From the NCBI GenBank assembly GCA_964573295.1, contig CAZNJE010000009.1, positions 1 to 64,000 on the forward strand: a DNA stretch of 64,000 nucleotides, in the 5' to 3' direction. The DNA is from CAYQJL01 sp964573295 (lineage in GTDB: Bacteria > Eisenbacteria > RBG-16-71-46 > CAIMUX01 > WJJG01). Within the stretch, counting starts at the first letter, position 1, and every line of letters begins with the position of its first letter. Below the pieces are notes generated by a model. It was not told where the DNA came from, made no database searches, and saw only the letters and a list, made by a program, of their open reading frames with translations. The translations under genes were made by a program, and so were the position numbers. Shown in pieces: positions 33,236 through 41,508 of this stretch.

Positions 33236-33649
33236 GCCTTGCCTCCCTCTTTCTGAGCCGTAGCTCATAACACATTCGGGCTCCAATCCCGTCCCAACCC
33301 ATGCACATCCCTTTGCGTGACCACTCCAATCGATCGGGCAGATTCCATGCCAGCTTGAGTTTTTTCAAAGCCCGATCAGGTTGCGTTTCGTGCGCGGCTG
33401 GAACCCACCACGGATGGGTCGCATCGAGACGTGATTTGGGCTTCTAAATTCTTTTCTTGTAATAAAATATGATCTTGATCGCCCTATGGTTCATGTCGGG
33501 TACACATCGGGGGTGAGGGCGAACGCGTGTTGGATCCATGGTCCGGTGGCGCATCGAAGCGGCGTTCGGTTTGGACGACGTGGTCATCTCTTGCACATCG
33601 GTGTCAAATTCTCATTCGTGGTTGGTAATTTCCAACACCCTCGCCACGC
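33236..33649. other. Gene-free, AT-richer stretch between uppP and the phosphatase gene
   Basis: The lowest-GC part of the central window (33430-33480 is clearly AT-rich). I see no protein gene apart from the small peptide just before it. AAGCCC/GGGCTT and ATCA/TGAT (33368-33443) can pair around an inner ACCCA/TGGGT hairpin, a possible structured RNA, low confidence. Confidence 0.4.
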
Positions 33650-33678
33650 TTGACCGCAATCGCATTGCAGCGTAGCGT
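33650..33678 (+). promoter_or_regulatory. Candidate sigma-70-type promoter of the phosphatase gene
   Basis: TTGACC (33650-33655), 17 bp, then TAGCGT (33673-33678). The -35 matches 5 of 6, the -10 only 3 of 6. It is followed by the 13-bp repeat array and the gene start at 33821. Confidence 0.4.
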
Positions 33679-33703
33679 TTTGACTGGACGGGCAGGAGGC
33701 TGG

Positions 33704-33781
33704 CTGGAGGTCACCGCTGGAGGTCACCGCTGGAGGTCACCGCTGGAGGTCACCGCTGGAAGTCACCGCTGGAGGTCACCG
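33704..33781. repeat. 13-bp tandem repeat x6 in the leader of the phosphatase gene
   Basis: Six head-to-tail copies of CTGGAGGTCACCG, one with a single change (GGAAG). It lies between the candidate promoter and the ribosome site. Confidence 0.92.
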
Positions 33782-33820
33782 TCCTTGGCCGGGGCGGATC
33801 GCTCGGGGAGGAAACGCAGC

Positions 33821-36340
33821 ATGGACAGCCCGCGTCACCATCGCTCCGGGCGACTTATCTTGGGTCTCCTGGCACTGGTCATCGTAGCGGGTCAGGTCTT
33901 GGACGCGGAGCGGGCTCCCAGCCGACCCGCCCTGAGCATGTCGTTGCGCGGCAGGGAGGTGATCTCGGTCGAACCCGCCGGGCCCGCCGCACGGGCAGGG
34001 ATCGTTCCCGGGGATCGGATCGTGAAGGTGGGGTCCCATACCCTCCCACCCGTGGGTGACCCGAGTGTGTACATCCAACACCACGCGGTCGGCGAGCGGG
34101 TCGTGCTCATGCTGGACCGCGAAGGCATCCCCCGGACGGTCGAGTTTGTGGCGCCCGCACCCACGAGCGGGGATGTCTTCTGGCGCTTGGCGATGGCCGG
34201 CACAGCCATCCTGACGCTCTTGATCGGCGTCCTGGTCTATTTCAAGAAGCCGCGGGTCCTGACACTGATCTTCGCGGGCATCTGCCTCAGTATGGCCTAT
34301 TCGATCTATCCTCCTTTCGTCCCGCTCGAACGCACGTGGTTGCTGCTGCGCGCCTCGCTCCTCGAGTTCTTCACCTTGCTGACCCCACCGCTGCTCGTGC
34401 ACTTGTTTCTGCTCTTTCCGTTCCGGGCCCCGGTGCTCGAACGGCGTCGTTGGATCGTCATCTGGCTCTACGCGCCGAGCGTGCTGCTGCTCGGACTGTT
34501 CCACGCCAGCAGCATCGCGGCGCCACCGGGCGGAGGTGTCGGCAGTAGCGCCGGCAGTATCGCCGGCAGTGTCGCCGGCAGTGGCGCCGGAGGACTTGCG
34601 GAGCTGGGTCACCTGATGGGAGGACTCATCTGGCTGCTCGGCAGTGGGCTGGCGTTGTGGCTCTTCATCCGGTCCTACCGCCGGGCTCGCTCGGACGTCT
34701 CGCGGGCCAAGGTGCGTGTGGTGCTGTGGGGCAGCGTGATCGCGCTGTTGCCCCTGGCGGTGAGCACGCTGGCCCATCAGATCTGGCCGGATACCGCCCT
34801 GCCGGGCGGGCAGCTCAGCGTCCTGGGCATCGTGATGATTCCCCTGAGCTTCGGCTACGCCATCGTGCGCCACGGCATTTTTGACGCCACCCATTTGGTG
34901 CGTCGCAGCCTGGCGGTGACGGTGACGGTGGTGCTCGTCGTGATGGCCTACTTCGGCGCCAATCTCGGGCTGCGGGAATTGCTGGCGCCGCACGCCTTGC
35001 TCTCGCCCCTGTGGGTGTCCCTGTTGAGCCTGGGGACCGCGGGGCTCGTGTTCCTGGCGGTGCAGGGGCCCATGCAGTCGCTACTGCTGCGTGCCGGTGG
35101 GCCCCAACCGCGCGACCAGCAAACGTTGCTCTACGACCTGGGATGTTCGCTGCGCGGTGTGCGGGATCGAGGTCGTTTGGTGCAGGTCCTCAGTGAGTTC
35201 GTCGGCGAGGCGCTGCGAGCAGAGCGGGTGGCCTTCTTCGAACCGCAACCCACCGGTTCCCTGGAAGCCTGCTATCTTGACGGGCTCTCCGCCGAGAAGC
35301 TGCACCGCTATCACTTCAGTCCCCAGCTCAGCGAGAAGCTGATCGCCGTCGGCGCGCCCATTGACCGGGGCGATCTGGAGACCGATCTACCGTTTGGTTA
35401 CATCTCGGGCGTCGATCAGGAGGTGCTCGAGGCCATCGGCGCTGAACTCATGATCCCATTGCGTAGCGAGGGAGGCCTGACCGGACTGGTCTTCGTGGGC
35501 AGCCGGACGCTGGGAGAGGGCTTCACCGCGGGCGATGTGCGCCTGGCCGAGACGATTGCCGGCGAGGGTTCAATCATCCTCGAGAATGCCAGCTTTCACG
35601 AAAAGGCGCTCGAGGACGCCGCCTGGCGGCGGGAAGTGGTCGTGGCGGCCGACCTGCAGCAACGTCTTCTCCCGACCGAGGTTCCCAAGGTCGAGTCGCT
35701 CGAGATCAGCAGCGTTTCGATCGCGGCCGACGGCGTGGGCGGCGACTACTACGACCACTTCCGCACGCCCTGGGGTGAGGTCGTCCTGGCCATCGCCGAC
35801 GCATCGGGCAAGAGCGTGTCGGGCGCCATCCTGATGGCGAACCTGCAAGGGCTGGTCAAGGGCGAGGCGCTGCGGCGCGAGGATCCGGCCCTGATCACGG
35901 CTCGGATCAACCGGCGCCTGAGCGAGATGAACAAGCCCGAGCGTTTCGTGACCTTCGCGCTGGCCCGGGTCGATCCGTTGACCGGCATTCTGGAGTACTG
36001 CAACGCTGGCCACCTGAATCCGCTCTTGCTTCGGTCCGGTGGCAGTGTGGAAAGCCTCGAGGAGGGCGGGCTGCCGCTGGGCATTCGCGACGAGGCCCAC
36101 TACGAAAGCGGCCGCACCCGCATGCGAGCGGGCGATCTGTTGCTCCTCTTCACCGATGGGATCACGGAACGGCGGCGTGGGGAGGAGATGTACGGACAGG
36201 AGCGGTTCGAGGCCCTCGTCTGGCGTCACCGCCGTCTGAGCGCCCGGGCCATCCAGGAGACGGTGATGAGCGAGGTGCGTGACTACGCGCAAACCCCGCT
36301 CGACGACGACACCACGCTGCTGATCGTCAAGATGCTGTGA
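33821..36340 (+). CDS. Membrane PDZ-GAF-SpoIIE-type (PP2C) serine phosphatase
   Basis: An 839-residue signalling protein. A first membrane span (about 12-28) leads to a periplasmic PDZ domain (about 40-105, VEPAGPAARAGIVPGDRIVKVG), followed by eight or nine further spans (about 120-410), a GAF domain (about 440-590, GRLVQVLSEFVGEALRAERVA) and a SpoIIE/RsbU-type PP2C phosphatase with metal-binding motifs GGDYYD (near 640), FTDGITE and LDDDTTLLIVK. Such enzymes dephosphorylate STAS-domain antagonists in partner-switching circuits; the STAS-like protein at 4096 lacks the Ser, so the target is likely elsewhere. ATG 33821 follows GGGGAGGAA. Periplasmic PDZ plus cytoplasmic output suggests sensing of envelope state. 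Confidence 0.88.
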   Translation: MDSPRHHRSGRLILGLLALVIVAGQVLDAERAPSRPALSMSLRGREVISVEPAGPAARAGIVPGDRIVKVGSHTLPPVGDPSVYIQHHAVGERVVLMLDREGIPRTVEFVAPAPTSGDVFWRLAMAGTAILTLLIGVLVYFKKPRVLTLIFAGICLSMAYSIYPPFVPLERTWLLLRASLLEFFTLLTPPLLVHLFLLFPFRAPVLERRRWIVIWLYAPSVLLLGLFHASSIAAPPGGGVGSSAGSIAGSVAGSGAGGLAELGHLMGGLIWLLGSGLALWLFIRSYRRARSDVSRAKVRVVLWGSVIALLPLAVSTLAHQIWPDTALPGGQLSVLGIVMIPLSFGYAIVRHGIFDATHLVRRSLAVTVTVVLVVMAYFGANLGLRELLAPHALLSPLWVSLLSLGTAGLVFLAVQGPMQSLLLRAGGPQPRDQQTLLYDLGCSLRGVRDRGRLVQVLSEFVGEALRAERVAFFEPQPTGSLEACYLDGLSAEKLHRYHFSPQLSEKLIAVGAPIDRGDLETDLPFGYISGVDQEVLEAIGAELMIPLRSEGGLTGLVFVGSRTLGEGFTAGDVRLAETIAGEGSIILENASFHEKALEDAAWRREVVVAADLQQRLLPTEVPKVESLEISSVSIAADGVGGDYYDHFRTPWGEVVLAIADASGKSVSGAILMANLQGLVKGEALRREDPALITARINRRLSEMNKPERFVTFALARVDPLTGILEYCNAGHLNPLLLRSGGSVESLEEGGLPLGIRDEAHYESGRTRMRAGDLLLLFTDGITERRRGEEMYGQERFEALVWRHRRLSARAIQETVMSEVRDYAQTPLDDDTTLLIVKML

Positions 36341-36788
36341 TGGGGGCTCTCCCCGGTCCTGGACCGCCCCCGGTCCTGGGGCGATCCGGGGCATCTCCGA
36401 TGAGGTCTTGCTGTTCTCGCCTCGATGGCCGCATCCCGGAGGGTGGTGGGACAGGGCGGCGGGACCTCTCTGGCCGGGAAAATTCTTCCGCACCGGTCGG
36501 AATCTTTCCGCTCTGTGGACGCTCTTGCCGTCCGGCCGGTAACCCGCCCGTCCTCGTATCCGGAGTCGCCGGCGCGGTCCGGATGGATTGCGCCACCTGC
36601 GGGGTGCTCGCAGTCACCTTCTGGCCATGTACGAATCTAGGCCCATAGTTCTTTGCAGCGTAGCTAGTTGGAGGAACGGTCCCGAGGGTCGCTCGCGGAA
36701 GGATCCGCAGCAGGTGCCTGAGCGTGGCACCGGTCGGAATCGGCCGGCTACAGGTCGGCGCCGCGCCGGAGGGCCCCGGCCGGTCGCC
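36341..36788. other. Gene-free region upstream of the flgF operon
   Basis: 551 bp separate the phosphatase gene from flgF. CCCGGTCCTGG occurs twice near 36353-36379, and a CACCGGTCGGAATC motif occurs at about 36497 and again at 36730, possibly regulator-binding sites. No gene is recognised. Confidence 0.45.
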
Positions 36789-36804
36789 TGGCACAATCCA
36801 TGCA
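36789..36804 (+). promoter_or_regulatory. Sigma-54 promoter of the flgF operon
   Basis: TGGCAC-N5-ATGCA: TGGCAC at 36789-36794 and ATGCA at 36800-36804, with the -24 GG and -12 GC at the correct spacing; one mismatch to TGGCAC-N5-TTGCA. Transcription would start near 36814, and GCCCCC/GGGGGC (36823-36840) can form a hairpin in the leader. Confidence 0.7.
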
Positions 36805-36891
36805 GGACTCTCGGCGGATGCTGCCCCCCCAGGAGGGGGCGACCAAGCCGCGGTGCGCCAGGATGGCGCGCATGACGAGGAGACCTGAAGG

Positions 36892-37614
36892 ATGGTCAAG
36901 GGGATCCTGACCAGCGCGGGCGCCATGCGCCCCGCGCTGGCGGCGCATTCGATTCTGGCCAACAATCTGGCCAATGCCAATACGGCCGGATTCCGTCAGG
37001 ACCGGGTGGCCTTCCAGCAGCTGCTTGCCGGCGAAGCCGGTTCACCCACCAGTGCCCTGGCCGGGGCGCCGGGTCTTTCGACCGGCCTCGACCTGACCGC
37101 GGGCGCCTACGAAGTCACCGATCGTCCACTCGATGTGGCCATTCAAGGTGACGGCTTCTTCGTCGTCCAGTCGCCGGAGGGGGCGCGCTACACCCGTGGC
37201 GGCCAGCTCAGGGTGGGGGACGGGGGGGTGCTCGTTACGCCCCAGGGACATCCGCTGATGGGAGACGGTGGCCCGCTCATGGTGCCACCCGACGGCCCGG
37301 TGTCCATCGCGCCGAGCGGCGAGGTTCGCAGCGGCGACAGGCTCATCGGCCGGCTGCAGGTCGTCACGCTACCCGAGAACGCATCCCCCGTGCACACCGG
37401 AGGCGGTCTGCTGTCGGTGGAGGGGGGGGAGGGGGACGTCGCGCCCGCGCCGGAGGCTCGAGTGCTGCAGGGCGTCGTCGAGGGAGCCAATGTCGAACCG
37501 GTGCAAGCGATGGTCGACATGATCACCTTGCTGCGTCACTTCGAGATGAATCAGAAGGCTTTGCAGGCCCAGGATGAGAGCCTGGGGCATCTGCTTTCGT
37601 GGGTACGCGCCTGA
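36892..37614 (+). CDS. flgF: Flagellar proximal rod protein FlgF
   Basis: Rod component exported by the flagellar type III system. The 240-residue protein starts with the rod/hook signature (AHSILANNLANANTAGFRQDRVAF), has the central GDGFFVVQSPEGARYTRGGQL segment and ends in the coiled region with VQAMVDMITLLRHFEMNQKALQ. It is shorter and more distant from FlgG-type than its neighbour and precedes flgG, so FlgF is the natural call. GAAGG precedes the ATG. First gene of the sigma-54-driven block. Confidence 0.92.
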   Translation: MVKGILTSAGAMRPALAAHSILANNLANANTAGFRQDRVAFQQLLAGEAGSPTSALAGAPGLSTGLDLTAGAYEVTDRPLDVAIQGDGFFVVQSPEGARYTRGGQLRVGDGGVLVTPQGHPLMGDGGPLMVPPDGPVSIAPSGEVRSGDRLIGRLQVVTLPENASPVHTGGGLLSVEGGEGDVAPAPEARVLQGVVEGANVEPVQAMVDMITLLRHFEMNQKALQAQDESLGHLLSWVRA

Positions 37615-37714
37615 CGCGTGGTCCAAGGGGACCGGATGCGCTGGACCAAGGCGAACTCAGATGGAGCGCGGATACGGCAGCCGCGTTTCGCACATGGAAT
37701 GAGGAGGTGCCGCC

Positions 37715-38500
37715 ATGATGCGGGCCCTTAGAACCGCGGCTTCCGGCATGAGCGCCCAGCAGCTCTACATCGATCTGGCCGCTCACAACCTGGCCAACGT
37801 CAATACGACCGGTTTCAAGAAGGGTCGGGCCGAGTTCGAGGATCTGCTCTACCAGACCCTGCGTCCCGCTGGAGCGGCGGAGCAGGAAGGTCAGGCGCCC
37901 GCACCGTTGCAGGTCGGGCACGGATCGAAGCTGGTGGCCTCCTCGAAGATCTATTCACAGGGCGATTCGGAAACCACCGGCAATCCCCTGGACCTGGCCA
38001 TCGAAGGCGACGGCTTCTTCCAGATCCAACTGCCCGACGGCACCGCCGGCTACACGCGTGACGGGGGCTTCCGCATCAGCGGGGAGGGCACGCTGGTCAA
38101 CGCGCGGGGTCTGGCGGTCCTGCCGGAGATCACCGTGCCGGAGGACACCGAGTCGGTCCTGGTGGATGCGGAGGGCAACGTTTTCGTCCGCCAGGCCGGG
38201 ACCGAGACGGCGACCGAGCTTGGACAGATGTTGCTGGCGCGCTTCGTCAACCCGGCGGGCCTGGAGGCGGCGGGGGGCAATGTCCTTCGCCAGAGCCCGG
38301 CCAGTGGCAATCCGATCCTTGGCGCGCCCGGTGAGCTCGGAATCGGCACCGTGCGGCAGGGGTCGCTCGAGCGGTCGAACGTCAGCGTGGTCGAAGAGAT
38401 GATCAACATGATCGTGGCCCAGCGCGCGTTCGAGATCAACTCGAAGGCGATCCGTAGCGCCGACGATCTGCTGGGCTTGGTCAGCAACCTGAAACGGTAG
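37715..38500 (+). CDS. flgG: Flagellar distal rod protein FlgG
   Basis: Distal rod subunit of 261 residues. It begins MMRALRTAASGMSAQQLYIDLAAHNLANVNTTGFKKGR, the FlgG hallmark, has IEGDGFFQIQLPDGTAGYTRDGGF in the middle and ends ISVVEEMINMIVAQRAFEINSKA-like. Length and motifs are standard. GAGGAGGTG precedes the start. A 100-bp gap to flgF has no other feature. Confidence 0.96.
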   Translation: MMRALRTAASGMSAQQLYIDLAAHNLANVNTTGFKKGRAEFEDLLYQTLRPAGAAEQEGQAPAPLQVGHGSKLVASSKIYSQGDSETTGNPLDLAIEGDGFFQIQLPDGTAGYTRDGGFRISGEGTLVNARGLAVLPEITVPEDTESVLVDAEGNVFVRQAGTETATELGQMLLARFVNPAGLEAAGGNVLRQSPASGNPILGAPGELGIGTVRQGSLERSNVSVVEEMINMIVAQRAFEINSKAIRSADDLLGLVSNLKR

Positions 38501-38503
38501 GCA

Positions 38504-39424
38504 ATGGGGATCGTGATGCACGTGATGCACCTGATGCAGGCGATAAGAGTCCAAGCCGGGGATGTCGCCCCGGCAGCCCGACGGCCGACGATCGGGCGTT
38601 CAACGAGCGGACTTTCCGCGGCCCGACGGCCAGCGACTGCGAGTCGGCTGCGCGTGTGGAACTGGCCGCGCATGTCGAGCTGGCCGCACATACTGCGGGC
38701 AGGTTCGCGCTGGGCACCGGTGGTCTGGGCTGGGTGGATCTTGTTCATGGCAGTGGCCTGGTTCGGGCCGGAGGCCGCGGTTGCCAGTCCCACCGTGGAG
38801 GGGCCGCTCGTGGGCTCGAGCGCCGAACTCGAGGGAGCGCTGGCACACATCGTGGCCGACGCCTTCCCCGGTCGCGACACCGAATGGGCTTTCACCCGGG
38901 ATCATCCCTTCCAGCAAGGCACGCAGAGTCCTCTGCGGCTCTTGATGCCGGCGCAGCTGGCGGGAGGTCGCAACTGGTTCCAGCTCAAGGGGGAGGGCGC
39001 CACCCCCCACGCCTACCTCTTGCCCATCGACATCGCCTGGCAGGACAGCGTCTGGGTCTATCGTCGCGCCCTGCCGGCTGGATACGAAATCGGGCCCGGC
39101 GACCTTGGACGCCAATGGCGGACCCACGCCCTCGCCCGGGCCGAGGTGAGCATGCCGCAATCGCCCGTGGGGCAGTGCCTGCGCCATGGCGTTCAAGCCG
39201 GCCAGATCCTCTCGAGCGACCATCTGCGCGAACCGTACCTGATTGAGCGCGGATCGACCGTGCGCATGATCTATCAGAGTGGGGCGCTTACGATCGCCAC
39301 CCAGGCCGAGGCCCTCGAGAACGGGGGGCTCGGCGATCGGATTCGGGTGCGGCCCTTCGATGGCCAGCGGGTCTGCGAAGCGGTGATCAGCGCCCGGGAG
39401 GAAGTCGAGGTGACTTTGCCATGA
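38504..39424 (+). CDS. flgA: Flagellar P-ring assembly chaperone FlgA
   Basis: Periplasmic chaperone for the P-ring. A SAF-like domain (VYRRALPAGYEIGPGDL) and the ChapFlgA segment (GQCLRHGVQAGQILSSDHL, RGSTVRMIYQSGALTIATQAEAL, GDRIRVRPF) mark the C-terminal half. ATG 38504 gives 306 residues with a long, basic N-terminus; an internal ATG 38672 would start a normal signal peptide (WILFMAVAWFGPEAAVAS). The region before it contains many CGGCGAC-like short repeats, so the shorter protein may be the real one. It precedes flgH by ATGA overlap. Confidence 0.88.
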   Translation: MGIVMHVMHLMQAIRVQAGDVAPAARRPTIGRSTSGLSAARRPATASRLRVWNWPRMSSWPHILRAGSRWAPVVWAGWILFMAVAWFGPEAAVASPTVEGPLVGSSAELEGALAHIVADAFPGRDTEWAFTRDHPFQQGTQSPLRLLMPAQLAGGRNWFQLKGEGATPHAYLLPIDIAWQDSVWVYRRALPAGYEIGPGDLGRQWRTHALARAEVSMPQSPVGQCLRHGVQAGQILSSDHLREPYLIERGSTVRMIYQSGALTIATQAEALENGGLGDRIRVRPFDGQRVCEAVISAREEVEVTLP

Positions 39425-40065
39425 GCAATCGAACGCATCGGGTCTCATCTGTCTCGGCCGTGACGGCCATCCTCACGGCACTCCTCACAGCGATCCTGCT
39501 GGCCGGTGTGCTGCTCGCAGCGGCGTGTCATTCGCCGGCGGGCGCGGGTTCACTATGGTCTGATGAGTCGATCAATCTGTTTTCGAACCACAAGGCCATG
39601 CACATTGGCGACATCGTCACCGTGATCATCGTCGAGAGCTCATCGGCCTCGAACCAGAGCCAGACGAAGCTCACCAAGGAGACGACCAACGATCTGACCG
39701 GTTCGGGGGCGGGTGAGCTCGACTTCATCAAGCTCTTCAGCGCCTCGATGGACTACTCGAAGGAACATCAGGGCAAGGGCCAGACCACCCTCAATGGATC
39801 GATGAATGCGCGGCTCACCGCCGAGATCATCGAGATCCGGCCCAACGGCAACCTCGTGGTCGAGGGCAGTCGCATGGTGCAGGTCAATGAGGATGTCGAT
39901 GAGATCACGCTACGCGGGGTCATTCGCCCGGAGGACATCGCGGCCGACAACACGGTCATGTCCACCTTCTTGTCCGAGGCCCAGATTTCCTACACCGGCA
40001 GTGGGCCGAACAAGAACGCGGGTCGTCAGGGTTTGATCAGCCGGATTCTGGATCTGTTGTTCTAG
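39421..40065 (+). CDS. flgH: Flagellar L-ring lipoprotein FlgH
   Basis: Outer-membrane L-ring subunit of 214 residues. The hydrophobic N-terminus ends in a lipobox-like LAAAC with Cys36 as acceptor. The body has SLWSDESINLFSNHKAMHIGDIVTVIIVESSSASNQS, VVEGSRMVQVNEDVDEITLRGVIRPEDI and the terminal NAGRQGLISRILDLLF, all typical. Its presence shows an outer membrane. Confidence 0.96.
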   Translation: MSNRTHRVSSVSAVTAILTALLTAILLAGVLLAAACHSPAGAGSLWSDESINLFSNHKAMHIGDIVTVIIVESSSASNQSQTKLTKETTNDLTGSGAGELDFIKLFSASMDYSKEHQGKGQTTLNGSMNARLTAEIIEIRPNGNLVVEGSRMVQVNEDVDEITLRGVIRPEDIAADNTVMSTFLSEAQISYTGSGPNKNAGRQGLISRILDLLF

Positions 40066-40091
40066 GGACCGGTCGGGGAGGAGTGCGACCG

Positions 40092-41351
40092 ATGAAGCGT
40101 ACCAGTTACGGGGGGGCGGGCCTGCAACCGGTGGCTTACCGAGGCGTCGTGCGCAGGGTTTGCCCCGGCGTCTCATCCGGCACTTGCCGGCGCGCCGCCT
40201 TGCCCGGCACTTGCCGCCGCGCCTCATCCGGCGCGGCGCTGGTGACGGTGTTGCTGGCCATCACCCTGCTCGCGAGTGCCGCTGGAGAGACGGGGCGCGC
40301 GAGCGCGGCTGGTGCTTCCCGGATTCGAGACCTGGCCCGCATCCAGGGCGTTCGCGACAACCAACTCGTCGGCTACGGGCTGGTCGTCGGCCTCGACGGC
40401 ACTGGGGACAAGAGTGGTACCGGGTTCACCTTGCGCTCGATGAGCACGATGCTCGAAGCGATGGGGGTGACGATCCGGCCCGAGGATATCAGCGTCAAGA
40501 ATGTGGCGGCCGTCCTGGTGACCGCCCGCTTGCCGGCGTTCACCCGCGAGGGGTCGCGAATCGACGTCACCGTCTCATCGCTGGGAGATGCGAAGAGCCT
40601 CAAGGGCGGCATCCTGATCCAAACCCCCCTGCGGGGGGCCGACGGGGGCGTCTACGCAGTCGCCCAGGGGCCGGTCTCGTTGGGTGGTTTCGGCGCCGAG
40701 GGCGCCGGGGGTACCCGCGAAACCACGAATCACCTGACCGTCGCGCGAATCCCCAACGGGGCCACCGTCGAGCGTGAGGTGGCGATCGAGTTCCTGCACA
40801 GCGGATCGGTGGAGCTGATCCTGGCGGAGCCCAACTTCACCACCGCCCGCCGGATCACCGATGCGGTCCGGGGCGCACTGGGTCCCGCATCGGCCCGCCA
40901 GCTCGATGCCGGTACGGTTGAGCTCCTCAGTCCGGACAGCACGCGTGAGGGCACGATGCGTTTTCTGGCCCAGGTCGAAGACCTGGCCGTCGTGCCGGTC
41001 CTGCCCGCGCGCGTGGTCATCAACGAGCGCACCGGAACCATCGTCGCCGGCGGGGAGATCGTGATCCAGCCGGTCGCGATCGCCCACGGCAACCTGAACA
41101 TCCGGATCGACGGCTTTACCGGGGTCTCGCAACCCCCGCCCTTCTCGGGTGGAGCGACCACCGTTGTTGCGCAGTCCGACGTCGGGGTGCAGTCGGGCGG
41201 CGGCCAGTTCACGGTGCTCGACCAAGGTACGACGCTCAACGAGATCGCACGGGCTCTCAACGCCATGGGTGTGAGCTCGCGCGACATGATAGCGATTTTC
41301 CAGGCGATCAAGGAAGCAGGTGCCCTGCAAGCTGAATTGGTGGTGCTCTGA
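40092..41351 (+). CDS. flgI: Flagellar P-ring protein FlgI
   Basis: Periplasmic P-ring subunit. From ATG 40092 (after GGGGAGGAG) it has 419 residues; a GTG 9 bp upstream is in frame. SRIRDLARIQGVRDNQLVGYGLVVGLDGTGDK is the family signature; the C-terminus IAIFQAIKEAGALQAELVVL is standard. The signal-peptide region is lengthened by a 27-bp in-frame repeat giving GTCRRA twice (40179 and 40206), an unusual cysteine-containing insert before the hydrophobic core. Confidence 0.96.
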   Translation: MKRTSYGGAGLQPVAYRGVVRRVCPGVSSGTCRRAALPGTCRRASSGAALVTVLLAITLLASAAGETGRASAAGASRIRDLARIQGVRDNQLVGYGLVVGLDGTGDKSGTGFTLRSMSTMLEAMGVTIRPEDISVKNVAAVLVTARLPAFTREGSRIDVTVSSLGDAKSLKGGILIQTPLRGADGGVYAVAQGPVSLGGFGAEGAGGTRETTNHLTVARIPNGATVEREVAIEFLHSGSVELILAEPNFTTARRITDAVRGALGPASARQLDAGTVELLSPDSTREGTMRFLAQVEDLAVVPVLPARVVINERTGTIVAGGEIVIQPVAIAHGNLNIRIDGFTGVSQPPPFSGGATTVVAQSDVGVQSGGGQFTVLDQGTTLNEIARALNAMGVSSRDMIAIFQAIKEAGALQAELVVL

Positions 41352-41508
41352 GGCTGCGACCGTCGCATCACCTAGGATGTGATCCGGCGGGGGCGGGAGG
41401 TCGTCCGGAGGGCGAACTCTGGCCGGCACTAGGAGCTTCCGGTCCGGGGGGACCTCGACCCTACACGGGGTCCCCCTCATTCCTTCGCGGTGGGAGCACG
41501 AGAGGTCG

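Noticed and set aside
33144..33368. 74-residue minus-strand frame after uppP
   Set aside because: No ribosome site and no recognisable motif; the 19-residue frame inside it, in another frame, has a better start signal.
33368..33443. tRNA gene
   Set aside because: Size is right, but there is no T-arm GTTC, no proper anticodon arm and a bulged outer stem.
33580..33595. Sigma-54 site before the phosphatase gene (TGGTC...TTGCA)
   Set aside because: The GG to GC distance is one base short, which sigma-54 does not tolerate.
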